Assembly (NCBI RefSeq): GCF_900215725.1
Contig: NZ_LT962470.1
Coordinates: forward strand, 62,001-126,000
Source of the DNA: Ezakiella peruensis
GTDB lineage: Bacteria > Bacillota > Clostridia > Tissierellales > Peptoniphilaceae
DNA length: 64,000 bases
Direction: 5' to 3'
Below are positions 41,681 through 50,503 of the stretch, in pieces. The notes below the pieces were generated by a model. That model was not told the DNA's origin and did not search any database. It saw only the letters and a program-made list of their open reading frames with translations. A program made the translations under genes and the position numbers. How positions within the stretch are numbered: the first letter of the stretch is position 1; every line of letters starts with the position of its first letter.

Positions 41681-43461
41681 TACATAAAGTGTGTATTGGT
41701 ATAGTAGTCAACTGAAAGTAGTTTGTGCATGGTTGACTTTATTGGATCAGTTGCGGTTGGGATTAGATCAGAGCCTTTTTTTGTATAAGATGTATTAAAT
41801 ACACTTATATCAGGAAATTCATTCCTTTTAATTTGCATGGTCTTGGTCCCCTCAAGTCCCATCTGGTCAAAGGCATAACCCATAAGATATTGGGGAGACA
41901 ATGTTGGTCCCTCGCCTACAAATTCATTTCCAGTCACTTCCTTGGCCTTGTCGTTGGCCCAAATAACATATGGGGTCCTGTATCTATTTACATAACCCCG
42001 CCAGGTCTTTGGATCTACGTCTACTCCCATGGCCTCAAAACCGACGTCGTCTTGGCCCAGGAATGGATTGTGGTCGCCAAAGGCAATTACCATTACGGGC
42101 TCGTCATCGTCTTTTAGCTTGTCTAGCAAGTCCCTAAAGGCTTCTGAAGAACTTTTAATTCCGTCAAAGTAAACATTGGTTTCCTTTAAGGCCTTTTCAT
42201 CTACAGAAAAATCTGGCTTTATATATGCAGGCACATTGTAGTCTACGTGATAAGGTCCATGGTTTTGCATGGTGATCGTCATATTAAAATAGGGTTTGCC
42301 AGTTTTTTTATTGTCCCTATAGTCTTTTAGGACATACTTGAAAAGCTCTTTATCTGGCATATAATAATTTTTCCCCCAGACTTCATCAAAGTAATTCTCA
42401 TCATAGAGAAAGCTATCAAATCCCAGATATCTGTTGGCGTTTTTGCGGTTGTAAAAAACGCCCAAATGTGGATGCATGGACACAGTGTTGTAGCCTTGAG
42501 ATTTAAGATACCAAGCATATGAATTTACCTTGCGATTGTATCTTGGCTGATCGTAGACACCCGTTAAAAAAGTTCTCTCGGTATTTATAGTGCCGCCGCC
42601 AAAGACGTGGACGATGAGGCTGCCGCTAATGCTGGCGTCCTTTATTTCATCATAGGCTTCGTAAGGATATTTATTAAAGTCCACACCAAGCTTGGAAAAA
42701 TCGTTGTAGGACTCAAACATAATGGCAATAATGTTCACCTTTTTATCAGCAGGAATGTCGGCATCTTCATACTTTTCCCAGGCCGTTTTTGCAAAGTCCT
42801 CGTCATATCCATCTGGTTTGCTAATGCTAATAGCGTTATATGAATGCATAAAAGAATAGACCATGCCCCTGGCCTTCTCATTTTCTACATCAACCCATGG
42901 ACTAAAGCCTTCGACCTTGGTCTGGGCATAAATTGTATTGTCCGTAGTAACTTTAAAGACAAAAAAGGCAAAGGCAAGCGAAAGTGCCAAGCCAGTCCAC
43001 CTCATCCAGCCCCTCACTTTGAAATTGCGGGCTAGCAGATAACAAATCGAAATAAATAAGATTAAACCGGATGCAAACCAGATCCAATTCGGCCACTGGA
43101 TTGCAAAATCGTGGTCAACCATATTCATAGCCTCATATATGAGAGTCATGTCCAGCATATTAAAAGTCTCTTCCCTATAGAAAATCTTGGAAGCGTTGGT
43201 TACACCCATCAAGATAATGACAGTTGATCCAATAAAAAATGCCAGCCAAAAGCGCCCAGTCAAAAAATATAGCAGGTATAAAAAAGCCAAGATTGGCAAG
43301 AAATTATATTTAAAAATAGCCTTGTTGTTAATGAATTTTATAAATAATTCTCGGTCCATGTCCGGCTCTACAAACAAAAAGCTTATCAGAGTAAGGGCAA
43401 AGGCCAAGATTGTAAGTAGAAATAAATCTAAAATTAAATTTTTAAACTTATCCTTTTGCAT
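41665..43461 (-). CDS. LTA synthase-type sulfatase-fold phosphoglycerol transferase
   Basis: 598 residues. Five membrane segments occupy the first 170 residues; the extracellular sulfatase-fold domain follows. The metal-binding start NIIAIMFESYND near 237, the nucleophile Thr in NTERTFLTG near 290, and MTITMQNHGPYH near 390 plus AFGDHNPF near 457 match LtaS/MdoB-like enzymes. These polymerise or transfer phosphoglycerol from phosphatidylglycerol onto lipoteichoic acid or glycans. Domain order and length are normal for LtaS. The start ATG at 43461 has a GGAGGCAATAGT site. Monocistronic. Confidence 0.85.
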   Translation of the reverse strand: MQKDKFKNLILDLFLLTILAFALTLISFLFVEPDMDRELFIKFINNKAIFKYNFLPILAFLYLLYFLTGRFWLAFFIGSTVIILMGVTNASKIFYREETFNMLDMTLIYEAMNMVDHDFAIQWPNWIWFASGLILFISICYLLARNFKVRGWMRWTGLALSLAFAFFVFKVTTDNTIYAQTKVEGFSPWVDVENEKARGMVYSFMHSYNAISISKPDGYDEDFAKTAWEKYEDADIPADKKVNIIAIMFESYNDFSKLGVDFNKYPYEAYDEIKDASISGSLIVHVFGGGTINTERTFLTGVYDQPRYNRKVNSYAWYLKSQGYNTVSMHPHLGVFYNRKNANRYLGFDSFLYDENYFDEVWGKNYYMPDKELFKYVLKDYRDNKKTGKPYFNMTITMQNHGPYHVDYNVPAYIKPDFSVDEKALKETNVYFDGIKSSSEAFRDLLDKLKDDDEPVMVIAFGDHNPFLGQDDVGFEAMGVDVDPKTWRGYVNRYRTPYVIWANDKAKEVTGNEFVGEGPTLSPQYLMGYAFDQMGLEGTKTMQIKRNEFPDISVFNTSYTKKGSDLIPTATDPIKSTMHKLLSVDYYTNTHFMYKEDK

Positions 43462-43766
43462 TACTATTGCCTCCTCAATTATCCATAATTATACTCTTTA
43501 AAGCTAGCCTTGTCAAACGCAAATGGCTAAATACTCAAATATACAAGCTTTGTCCGTCAACTTTTTTCTCCAAAGATTTTTTGAATTTTAACCCGCATTT
43601 ATAAAAATTTTCTCATGATTTTTAATAAGAAAAATCCTACAAGCAGTCATTTTTTTCACTCTTGAATAATAAATTTGATCTTAAAGATCAAAAAAATTAA
43701 AAAATCAAAAGGCTTTTTGCCCACAAAAAAAGTTGTGGCTTTTAACCACAACTTTAAAATTTCTTT
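43462..43766. other. Intergenic region upstream of the LtaS gene
   Basis: 305 bp, AT-rich. Contains the pta terminator at 43729-43755, a TTTGATC/GATCAAA hairpin at 43674-43692 and a TATAAT-like box near 43488. No coding frame is supported. Confidence 0.4.
43720..43755 (-). terminator. Terminator of the ispE-pta operon
   Basis: AAAGTTGTGG/CCACAACTTT stem (43729-43755) followed by TTTTTTGTGG on the minus strand. Confidence 0.9.
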
Positions 43767-44705
43767 TTATAAGGCTTGAGCAGCTGTTAGGTAAACTAGG
43801 TTTACAATATCTGTTACGCTGCAACCTCTTGATAGGTCGTTTACAGGTGATTTTAATCCTTGGAGGATTGGGCCTAAGGCTTCGTAACCGCCCATGCGTT
43901 GGGCAATCTTGTAACCGATATTACCAGCTTCAAGTGATGGGAAGATAAATACATTGGCCTTTCCTGCAACTTCTGAACCAGGAGCTTTTTTCTTACCAAC
44001 TGATTCTACAAAAGCTGCGTCGAATTGCATTTCCCCATCCACTACTATGTCTTCGCCTGATTCTTTTATCAGCTCTAGAGCTTTTTCAACTCTTTCAGTC
44101 TCTTCGCTCTTGGCACTGCCCTTGGTTGAGAATGAAAGGAGGGCTACTTTTGGATCGCTAATGCCAAAAGTCTTTGCAGTCTTATTTGAAAGAATAGCAT
44201 TTTCTGCAATGTCTTCAGCAGTTGGAGCGATATTAATAGCGCAGTCTGAGAAAATATATCTTTCATTACCCTTCATCATTACAAAAACGCCTGAAGTTTT
44301 TTTGTAAGGTTCTTTCATCTTGATAATTTGAAGTGCTGGGCGAACGGTGTTTCCTGTTGAGTGGTTGGCACCACTTACTAATCCGTCAGCCTCTTTCATG
44401 TAGACCATCATTGTGCCAAAATAGTTGGCGTCTTCATGAACGAGTTTTTTAGCGCCTTCTTCGTCGATCTTGCCCTTTCTGCGTTCAACAAAAGCTTCGA
44501 CCATCTTGGTGGTGTCAACTTGGTCGGTCTTGATGACTTCCAATCCTTCGATATCTTCATTTTTGGTAAGTACGATTGGACGAACGATGCCTTCCTTGGT
44601 CAAAATTTTTGCCGCTTCAACAACTCTTTCGTCTTCACCTTCTGGGAGAACAATTGAAATGTCCTTGCCCTTTAAAGTTTCCTTTACTTCTTGAATTAAA
44701 TCCAT
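43767..44705 (-). CDS. pta: Phosphate acetyltransferase
   Basis: 312 residues, slightly short of the usual 325-330. Pta motifs are clear: VLPEGEDERVVEAAK at 19-33, YFGTMMVYMKEADGLVSGAN near 95, and the C-terminal LQGLKSPVNDLSRGCSVTDI near 285. It interconverts acetyl-CoA and acetyl phosphate, feeding acetate kinase for ATP. The last gene of a four-gene run; it starts 2 bp after the decarboxylase stop. No acetate kinase gene is next to it in the window. Confidence 0.95.
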   Translation of the reverse strand: MDLIQEVKETLKGKDISIVLPEGEDERVVEAAKILTKEGIVRPIVLTKNEDIEGLEVIKTDQVDTTKMVEAFVERRKGKIDEEGAKKLVHEDANYFGTMMVYMKEADGLVSGANHSTGNTVRPALQIIKMKEPYKKTSGVFVMMKGNERYIFSDCAINIAPTAEDIAENAILSNKTAKTFGISDPKVALLSFSTKGSAKSEETERVEKALELIKESGEDIVVDGEMQFDAAFVESVGKKKAPGSEVAGKANVFIFPSLEAGNIGYKIAQRMGGYEALGPILQGLKSPVNDLSRGCSVTDIVNLVYLTAAQAL

Positions 44706-44707
44706 CC

Positions 44708-46039
44708 TTAACTCCTTTCATCAATTACATAAATCTTCTTGCCTATATATTTTAAAAGTCCATCCTCTACCTGCTCTCCCGGCACGAGTACCGGTATGCC
44801 TGGAGGATATGGAGCAATAAAATCTGCGCTAATCCTGCCCACAGCCTGGTCTGAGCCAACTTCCACTCGCTTGCAAGCGTAGGCCTCATAGGGCTCCATA
44901 ATTTTTTTAGGGATATTAAAAAAATTCTCCTTAACATTAAATTCCCCGCCTGCATTTTTTGCAAGATCTTTAATTGCATCCAAGGCTTTGGCGTAATCCG
45001 CTTCCTCATTCATCAAAGTCACGAGTAATAAAACATTTACCCCGTCATTCATCTCAGCCTCTATATTATAGTCCTCGTAAAGCTTTTTGTGAAGGCTTTC
45101 TCCATCCATGCCTCTAACATTAAAGACAATTTTTAAGGGATCGCGATTTTCGTAAGCTAAAACTCTGACATTATCTATTTGATTAAGGTCGTCTGTCAAT
45201 TTTTTTGCCCAGGCGATATTATCTGCCAGTCTCTTTCGACCTTGGGACTGCATAAAAGCAGCCGCTCCTTCACATGAGGCGATAATAGGATATGAGGGAC
45301 TGGTGGTTTGAAAAGTCCTGATGGCCCTAAAAAGGTCATCGACATCAACTCTGTCGCTCGCCACATGGACATAAGCGCTTTGGTTGAGTCCTGTTAGCAT
45401 CTTGTGGGCTGACTGGATAATTATATCTGCCCCTGCATCTATTGCCGACATGGGCAGGTCGCTAGAAAAACGTAAGTGACCACCGTGGGCCTCGTCAACT
45501 ATGAGCGTGCACTCGTAATCCTTAGATATCTCCACGATTTTTTCTATATCTACCGGAAAGCCAAAATAATTTGGGTGTGTTACCACGATTGCCTTAGGTC
45601 TTATTTTTTTAACTTGGTCTTCAAAAGCTTGAGCAGAAATATTTTTATCAAAGCCTTCTGAAAAACAAGTCTCTATATAATGAACCTTGAGCCTATTTAT
45701 AATGGCAGCCCTAATAACCGATATGTGGCAATTCCTTGCTATAAGTATATCGTCACCAGGCTTGGTCGCATAAAAAGTTGATGCAATTATCCCGCCCGAA
45801 GACCCGTTTACAGTGTAAAAACTCGCCTTGGTCCCGAAGATATTTGCACATCGCATCTGACTTCTCTTGATTACATTTTGAGGATCATTTAAATTGTCCG
45901 TACCAAAGGATTCCGTAAAATCAAAAGAAGGATCCAGGTCAATCACCTGGTCCAACCTATGCTTGTGGCCCGGCATCAAAAATTTAACCGACTCCCTCTT
46001 TATATTTGCCCTTAAAGACTCGTATAATTCTCTTTTCAT
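44708..46039 (-). CDS. PLP-dependent Orn/Lys/Arg decarboxylase-fold protein
   Basis: 443 residues. The PLP lysine lies in QSAHKMLTGLNQSAY near 220, the aspartate in LIVDEAHGGH near 188, and the N-terminus MPGHKHR fits the group III decarboxylase family in its shorter, YaaO/SpeA-like form lacking the N-terminal wing domain. The substrate may be lysine, arginine or ornithine. It overlaps the upstream membrane-protein gene by one base and precedes pta by 2 bp. Linkage with pta may suggest amino acid catabolism, though location alone is weak evidence. Confidence 0.8.
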   Translation of the reverse strand: MKRELYESLRANIKRESVKFLMPGHKHRLDQVIDLDPSFDFTESFGTDNLNDPQNVIKRSQMRCANIFGTKASFYTVNGSSGGIIASTFYATKPGDDILIARNCHISVIRAAIINRLKVHYIETCFSEGFDKNISAQAFEDQVKKIRPKAIVVTHPNYFGFPVDIEKIVEISKDYECTLIVDEAHGGHLRFSSDLPMSAIDAGADIIIQSAHKMLTGLNQSAYVHVASDRVDVDDLFRAIRTFQTTSPSYPIIASCEGAAAFMQSQGRKRLADNIAWAKKLTDDLNQIDNVRVLAYENRDPLKIVFNVRGMDGESLHKKLYEDYNIEAEMNDGVNVLLLVTLMNEEADYAKALDAIKDLAKNAGGEFNVKENFFNIPKKIMEPYEAYACKRVEVGSDQAVGRISADFIAPYPPGIPVLVPGEQVEDGLLKYIGKKIYVIDERS

Positions 46040-46722
46040 TAGTACTTATCCAATTCATTTTTGCTGGATAATTCTCTGTAAAAAGAATAATTAATCAGCA
46101 TAAAGATAAGACTTGCAAAAACTAATATGGTGTACTCATCCTTGGCCCTAACCTTAAATACGTAGACATACAATATTTGAACTATTTGCATGAGGGCCAA
46201 ATATAAACCGAAGCGTTGGAAGATCCCACTCCTCTTGTAATAGCCGTCCAGGGTCAAGACAAAGCTTACATAAAAACCCAAGACAAGGGATGGGATTGTC
46301 CGTATTTGTGGTAGAAGACGGCCAGGATTTTCCTTGAAGTATTCATTTTGTGGCAAGACTGCCAAAACAATTGAAATCAAAGCCAGTATCCAAATAAAAT
46401 TTTGCTGGCGTTGGTATCTCTTCTTTTTAAATCTAACTATATAAAGATAATATGAAAAAACTGATAGGAGGGTAAAAAATAAGGCAAAGAGCAATCTGCT
46501 AACACCCAAAACCCTGGGCACAGATGCGGAATTTACTTCAAAATAAGCATAGGCCCTCACTATATAGGCCTGGCCAATCATAATTATGCCAAAAATACAG
46601 TAGATTCCAAGGAGCTTGTAAAAATTGCTCCACGAACTTTTTTTGAAAATATAATTAGCCATATATCCCATTGTGGATAAGAAAATTATGGCAAAAATTG
46701 TCTTCATAATATTAATAATCAT
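46039..46722 (-). CDS. Uncharacterised seven-helix membrane protein
   Basis: 227 residues from the ATG at 46722, which has GGGAG seven bases upstream and overlaps the ispE stop by 11 bp; an in-frame ATG at 46776 lies deeper in ispE. About seven hydrophobic segments, with a basic cytoplasmic loop RFKKKRYQRQQ near 97-107. No family recognised. Its overlap with both neighbours shows it is a real gene in the ispE-pta operon. Confidence 0.6.
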   Translation of the reverse strand: MIINIMKTIFAIIFLSTMGYMANYIFKKSSWSNFYKLLGIYCIFGIIMIGQAYIVRAYAYFEVNSASVPRVLGVSRLLFALFFTLLSVFSYYLYIVRFKKKRYQRQQNFIWILALISIVLAVLPQNEYFKENPGRLLPQIRTIPSLVLGFYVSFVLTLDGYYKRSGIFQRFGLYLALMQIVQILYVYVFKVRAKDEYTILVFASLIFMLINYSFYRELSSKNELDKY

Positions 46723-47491
46723 AAGCGTCTCCCGTTGGAACAAGTAGGCTACCGATTTGTTTATAGCTGGCTTCAATTTTATCTGAAATCTCCCTTAAGG
46801 CTTCGACCTCGTCGATTAGATAAAAAGCCCCGCCTGCTCCTGTCATTTTAAAATTGCCAAATTGCAAAATATATTCATAAAAATTTTTCAAATCTTGGTT
46901 GTCCCTCAAAACTGGGGCCAATAGGTCATTATAAGAATTCGAATTAAAATCATCCGGCCTCATCAGCTGGTAAACATTTTTGGAATAGCTGGGCACATTA
47001 AAAACCACCAGGGCATCTCTTTTAATCCCTGCGATTTTTTTAAGTACATCTCCCCGTTCGCTGGCAACTTGCAAACCGCCGTCAATAAAAAAGCTAACGT
47101 CCATGCCTATTTGCCTGCAAATATCAAAAATATCTGCCCTGGACATGGGAAGGTCAAAGAGTTTTTTTGCAGCCATAATAAAAGATGCAGCGTCAGATGA
47201 ACCCCCACCCATACCGCTTGCTATAGGTAAGTTTTTGATAAGCTCAATCTCCATGGGAGGCAGCCTATAGGAATCTCTGAGGAGGCTGAGGGCTTTTAAA
47301 ACTAAATTGTCCCTTGATAGGTTCTTGATATTGCAAGTAAAGCTATCGCAGCAAGAGGATTCCTTGATACACAAAGTATCCCCAAAATCCAGCTGGCTCA
47401 TCACAGATTTTATATTGTGGTAGCCGTCTGGTCTTTTTGAAAGGACCTTTAAATTTAAATTAATTTTTCCCTTGGCTAAAAACTCATTCAT
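46712..47491 (-). CDS. ispE: 4-diphosphocytidyl-2-C-methyl-D-erythritol kinase
   Basis: 259 residues, GHMP kinase fold. KGKINLNLKVLSKRPDGYHN at 7-26 is the family start, and the ATP-binding loop LPIASGMGGGSSDAAS lies near 85-100. A third motif, MTGAGGAFYLI near 216, is present. It phosphorylates CDP-methylerythritol in the MEP isoprenoid pathway. Somewhat shorter than the usual 280-290 residues, with a trimmed C-terminus. First gene of the operon. Confidence 0.9.
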   Translation of the reverse strand: MNEFLAKGKINLNLKVLSKRPDGYHNIKSVMSQLDFGDTLCIKESSCCDSFTCNIKNLSRDNLVLKALSLLRDSYRLPPMEIELIKNLPIASGMGGGSSDAASFIMAAKKLFDLPMSRADIFDICRQIGMDVSFFIDGGLQVASERGDVLKKIAGIKRDALVVFNVPSYSKNVYQLMRPDDFNSNSYNDLLAPVLRDNQDLKNFYEYILQFGNFKMTGAGGAFYLIDEVEALREISDKIEASYKQIGSLLVPTGDAYDY

Positions 47492-47553
47492 ATAATCACC
47501 TGTTTCCTATATTATAACAAATGATATATGATTTTACAATTAAAATATATAAT

Positions 47554-47591
47554 ATCCAATAAAAAAGATCCCGTCATAAAACAGGATCTTT
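47554..47591 (-). terminator. Terminator of veg
   Basis: AAAGATCC/GGATCTTT stem (47564-47591) followed by TTTATTGG on the minus strand. Confidence 0.85.
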
Positions 47592-47610
47592 AGATTCAAA
47601 TTAATCTATC

Positions 47611-47847
47611 TTAACCTACAAGTGGTGTTATAACAACTCGGTCGCACAAGACATCCGAATAGGAAAAGGAAACCGTCCCCGTAACATCGAGATTATAGTT
47701 TACCTCCACAGTAAAAACTCCTGGATATGTATTTGTAACCACACCCTCTGTTTCTAAAGTTTTATTTCTGCCTAGGTCGGATTTGATCATGACAGGCTTG
47801 CCAACCAATCCTTTTAAGTTGCCCTTAATGATTTCAACTTTGCTCAT
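47611..47847 (-). CDS. veg: Veg family protein
   Basis: 78 residues, full length for the family, with the conserved IKGNLKGLVGKPVMIKSDLG start and the VTNTYPGVFTVEV core (SH3-like barrel). In Bacillus subtilis Veg stimulates biofilm formation by opposing SinR; outside Bacillus the role is unclear. The gene upstream of ispE is the usual neighbour in Bacillota. GAGGGTGTTATG gives the start. Confidence 0.95.
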   Translation of the reverse strand: MSKVEIIKGNLKGLVGKPVMIKSDLGRNKTLETEGVVTNTYPGVFTVEVNYNLDVTGTVSFSYSDVLCDRVVITPLVG

Positions 47848-48027
47848 AACACCCTCGCTTTCTTAAATTGTATAAATGTATTTGCTCGTGTACATTTATT
47901 CTAGCATATTTCTACGATAAAGTCAACTTTTCCTATGACTTTCAACACTTCAAATCCTGTTGTCCAATATATTTTTTATTTTTTTATAGAAGTTTTTTAT
48001 AAAAAATTATTAAATAACATTTTTATG

Positions 48028-48062
48028 ACAATAAAAATCCCAGGTCAGTAAAAAACCTGGGA
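48028..48062 (-). terminator. Terminator after the zinc-ribbon gene
   Basis: TCCCAGGT/ACCTGGGA stem (48038-48062) followed by TTTTTATTG on the minus strand. Confidence 0.85.
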
Positions 48063-48069
48063 ATAAATT

Positions 48070-48576
48070 TTAGTTTATTTTTGCTCCGCAAGATCCACAG
48101 AATTTTGCACCTTCAGCATTTTTTGCTCCGCAATTTGGGCAGAAAGTTACAGGACCGTTTTGAGCTGCTTGGCCAGCTGGGTCATTAACATTTTGGTTAA
48201 CTTCTTCTTGAGCTGGTACAAAAGACTCCAATCTCTTTGAAAGAATGTCGATTTCTTGTGCGTATCTCTTTACAATGTCGTCTTTCTTTTCGGCTATGTC
48301 CTTGAGCTCGCCTTCGCTTGCTTTAACAAGATCATAGCTTTCCTTGCAAGCGTCTGCCAAGCCGTTTTCCTTTAGGTGTTCGTAATTGTTAAATACGTAT
48401 TCACCAATCTTTTTAAATTCTTCCGCGTTTTTGCCTAGAATCCTATTTTCTTCTTCTACAAGAGCTTGAATCAAAGCTTCTCTCTTGCTTTCGCTTTCAG
48501 CAATCATCTTTCTGATTTCTTGAACTTCCTTTGGCTCTTTTGAAAAATTAATGCCTAGATCATTTAAAAAATTCAT
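48070..48576 (-). CDS. Coiled-coil protein with C-terminal zinc ribbon
   Basis: 168 residues. A long helical region (about 15-125) resembles a phage-shock or scaffold-like coiled coil. After a Gln/Asn-rich linker the last 27 residues form a zinc ribbon with two CxxC knuckles (CPNCGAK and CGSCGAK). Many such proteins exist without known role; signalling or scaffolding is a guess. It is encoded 8 bp after the htrA stop, so both are cotranscribed. Confidence 0.7.
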   Translation of the reverse strand: MNFLNDLGINFSKEPKEVQEIRKMIAESESKREALIQALVEEENRILGKNAEEFKKIGEYVFNNYEHLKENGLADACKESYDLVKASEGELKDIAEKKDDIVKRYAQEIDILSKRLESFVPAQEEVNQNVNDPAGQAAQNGPVTFCPNCGAKNAEGAKFCGSCGAKIN

Positions 48577-48584
48577 ACTACCTC

Positions 48585-49841
48585 CTAATACCCTAATTCA
48601 ATTTCAATTAGCTTTTCCATGTTGTTTTGATTTACCTTAACCTTTAGCACATCACCCTCTTTGTGTTTAAAGAGGCTTGTCCTAATTTGAGAAGCATTGG
48701 TTATCTCTTCTCCATCGATGTCAATTATAATATCACCTCTAGTAAGTCCTGACTTTTCAGCTAGGCTTCCTTCTTCGATTTCAAGAATAATTGCACCGTT
48801 CTTGATATTATCTTCTATACCCATTCTGGCCTTAAAATATTGATAGTCTACAACTCTAACCCCAAGTACCAATGGGCTCTTGTCTCCACGAGAAATAATT
48901 GCGTCTACAATTTCCTTGGCAGTGTTGATTGGAATTGCAAAACCAAGTCCTTCTGTGGCTGTACCACCAATCTTGATGGTGTTGATACCAATTACTTGGC
49001 CCTTTTTATTTAAGAGCGGCCCACCTGAGTTGCCGTTGTTGATGGCAGCATCAGTTTGAATAAGACCCGATATAATCTTGCCGTCTTGGGTTTCAATGGT
49101 CCTGTCTACCCCTGAAACATAGCCAGCTGTAACCGACCTATTGAAATCAAGTCCCAATGGATTTCCAATTGCAATTGCTTGCTCACCAATATTTACCTTG
49201 TCCGAATCGCCCAGCTCAGCTGCTGGCAAATTGCTTTCATTAACTTTGATAACGGCCAAATCCATATAAGGATCGTTCCACAAAAGCTTTGCATCCACAG
49301 TCTTGTCATCTTCGAGCATAACTTGAATCCTAGATGTGTTGCCGTCGCTAACCACGTGTGAGTTGGTAAGTATATAGCCGTTTGAATTTATAATTACGCC
49401 ACTGCCAACACCTTGGACTTCTCTCTCGCCAAAAAATGTATTCACCTTACCAGTTGTCGTGATGCCCACAACGGACGGTAGAGCTTTTTTGGCAACAGCT
49501 TCAACCGTGCCCATCTCATCGGTGGTATTTATCGAAACATTTTGAGTCTCCACAGTTTTTTGAATGGGATTATTCTCATAAAACAAAGATGCACCTGCAT
49601 AGCCGCCTCCCAAACCAAGAAGAAGAGATAAAAGGCCAGATAAAATTACCCTGCCAACTTTCTTTTTCTTCTTAGGCTTAGCCTCTACATATACATAGGG
49701 CTCGTCATCATCCGTCGTATAATTGTATCCACCGTAGTCATCCCTGCCGAGATTTCTATTGTTTAACCTATATTCATAACGCTCATCGCGTTCGCGCCTG
49801 CGAGCTTCCCTCCAGGCGTCAAAATCTTGTTTATCATCCAT
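48585..49841 (-). CDS. htrA: HtrA/DegP-like membrane-anchored serine protease
   Basis: 418 residues. A charged cytoplasmic head (1-60, with many R, E, Y) precedes one membrane segment at 62-85. The trypsin-like domain contains the triad: His in TNSHVV near 158, Asp in DLAVIKV near 189, Ser in NGNSGGPL near 270. One PDZ domain (about 325-410) follows. It degrades misfolded exported proteins at the outer face of the membrane. Normal Gram-positive HtrA architecture. GAGGTGTTATT precedes the ATG at 49841. Confidence 0.9.
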   Translation of the reverse strand: MDDKQDFDAWREARRRERDERYEYRLNNRNLGRDDYGGYNYTTDDDEPYVYVEAKPKKKKKVGRVILSGLLSLLLGLGGGYAGASLFYENNPIQKTVETQNVSINTTDEMGTVEAVAKKALPSVVGITTTGKVNTFFGEREVQGVGSGVIINSNGYILTNSHVVSDGNTSRIQVMLEDDKTVDAKLLWNDPYMDLAVIKVNESNLPAAELGDSDKVNIGEQAIAIGNPLGLDFNRSVTAGYVSGVDRTIETQDGKIISGLIQTDAAINNGNSGGPLLNKKGQVIGINTIKIGGTATEGLGFAIPINTAKEIVDAIISRGDKSPLVLGVRVVDYQYFKARMGIEDNIKNGAIILEIEEGSLAEKSGLTRGDIIIDIDGEEITNASQIRTSLFKHKEGDVLKVKVNQNNMEKLIEIELGY

Positions 49842-50044
49842 AATAACACCTCTTTCTAAAATAAAGATGATTATTAGTATTAAAATTTTTTAAAATCAAA
49901 AAATTTTAAAGATTAATCTTAATATTAATATAGACTTCTCCATATATTTACCCTGATAAAATGAAATATAAACAAGGGCAAAAGCTGTTTGATATTATTT
50001 ATTGAACTTTCACAATGAATTTTATTTTATTTTTTGTTTTTCTA

Positions 50045-50098
50045 TTGACAAAAGTTTTTTTCTTGCCTATAATTAAGAAAGTTGATATTGATTATCAA
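50045..50098 (+). promoter_or_regulatory. Consensus promoter and Fur/Zur-type box of the zur-znu operon
   Basis: Perfect TTGACA (50045-50050), 17-bp spacer, perfect TATAAT (50068-50073). A 7-1-7 palindrome TGATATT-G-ATTATCA within TTGATATTGATTATCAA (50082-50098) lies just after the transcription start, as expected for repression by the Fur-family protein encoded next. Confidence 0.8.
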
Positions 50099-50119
50099 TT
50101 TAAGATTTGGAGGTTAAAA

Positions 50120-50503
50120 ATGGCAAATGGTTATAGAACTGAACAAAAACAATTGATAGACGAAATTTTATCCACCGACAAGGATTTTTCCTGCGATGAA
50201 ATCGTGGACTATTTAAGGTCCAAGGGAACGCCCGTTAGCGTACCCACTGTTTATAGACGGCTGGCAAAATTAAAGGAAGCCGGCAAGGTCAACAGCTTTT
50301 ATGTTGACGGCAAGCTAAGATACAGGAGGACAAAAGCTGATACTGGCTTTGCGATTTTAAAATGCAATTCATGCGGCAAGAGCTTTAAGCTGGACTGCGA
50401 TGACCTCCATGACTTTTCCGACCACCTCATGAGCCACCACAACTTTTTGGTCGATACCAATTCAATTATACTTTATGGATTATGTAAGGAGTGCATGAAA
50501 TAA
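50120..50503 (+). CDS. zur: Fur-family zinc-responsive repressor (Zur-like)
   Basis: 127 residues from the ATG at 50120, which has a TTGGAGG site; the frame opens further upstream only through the promoter. A winged helix (1-75; VPTVYRRLAKLKEAG is the recognition helix) precedes a dimerisation domain with two zinc knuckles (CNSCG near 86 and CKEC near 122) and an SHH pair near 108. Fur family members sense Fe, Zn, Mn or peroxide. The one-base overlap with znuA makes zinc the likely effector. The operator at 50082-50098 suggests autoregulation. Confidence 0.8.
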   Translation: MANGYRTEQKQLIDEILSTDKDFSCDEIVDYLRSKGTPVSVPTVYRRLAKLKEAGKVNSFYVDGKLRYRRTKADTGFAILKCNSCGKSFKLDCDDLHDFSDHLMSHHNFLVDTNSIILYGLCKECMK

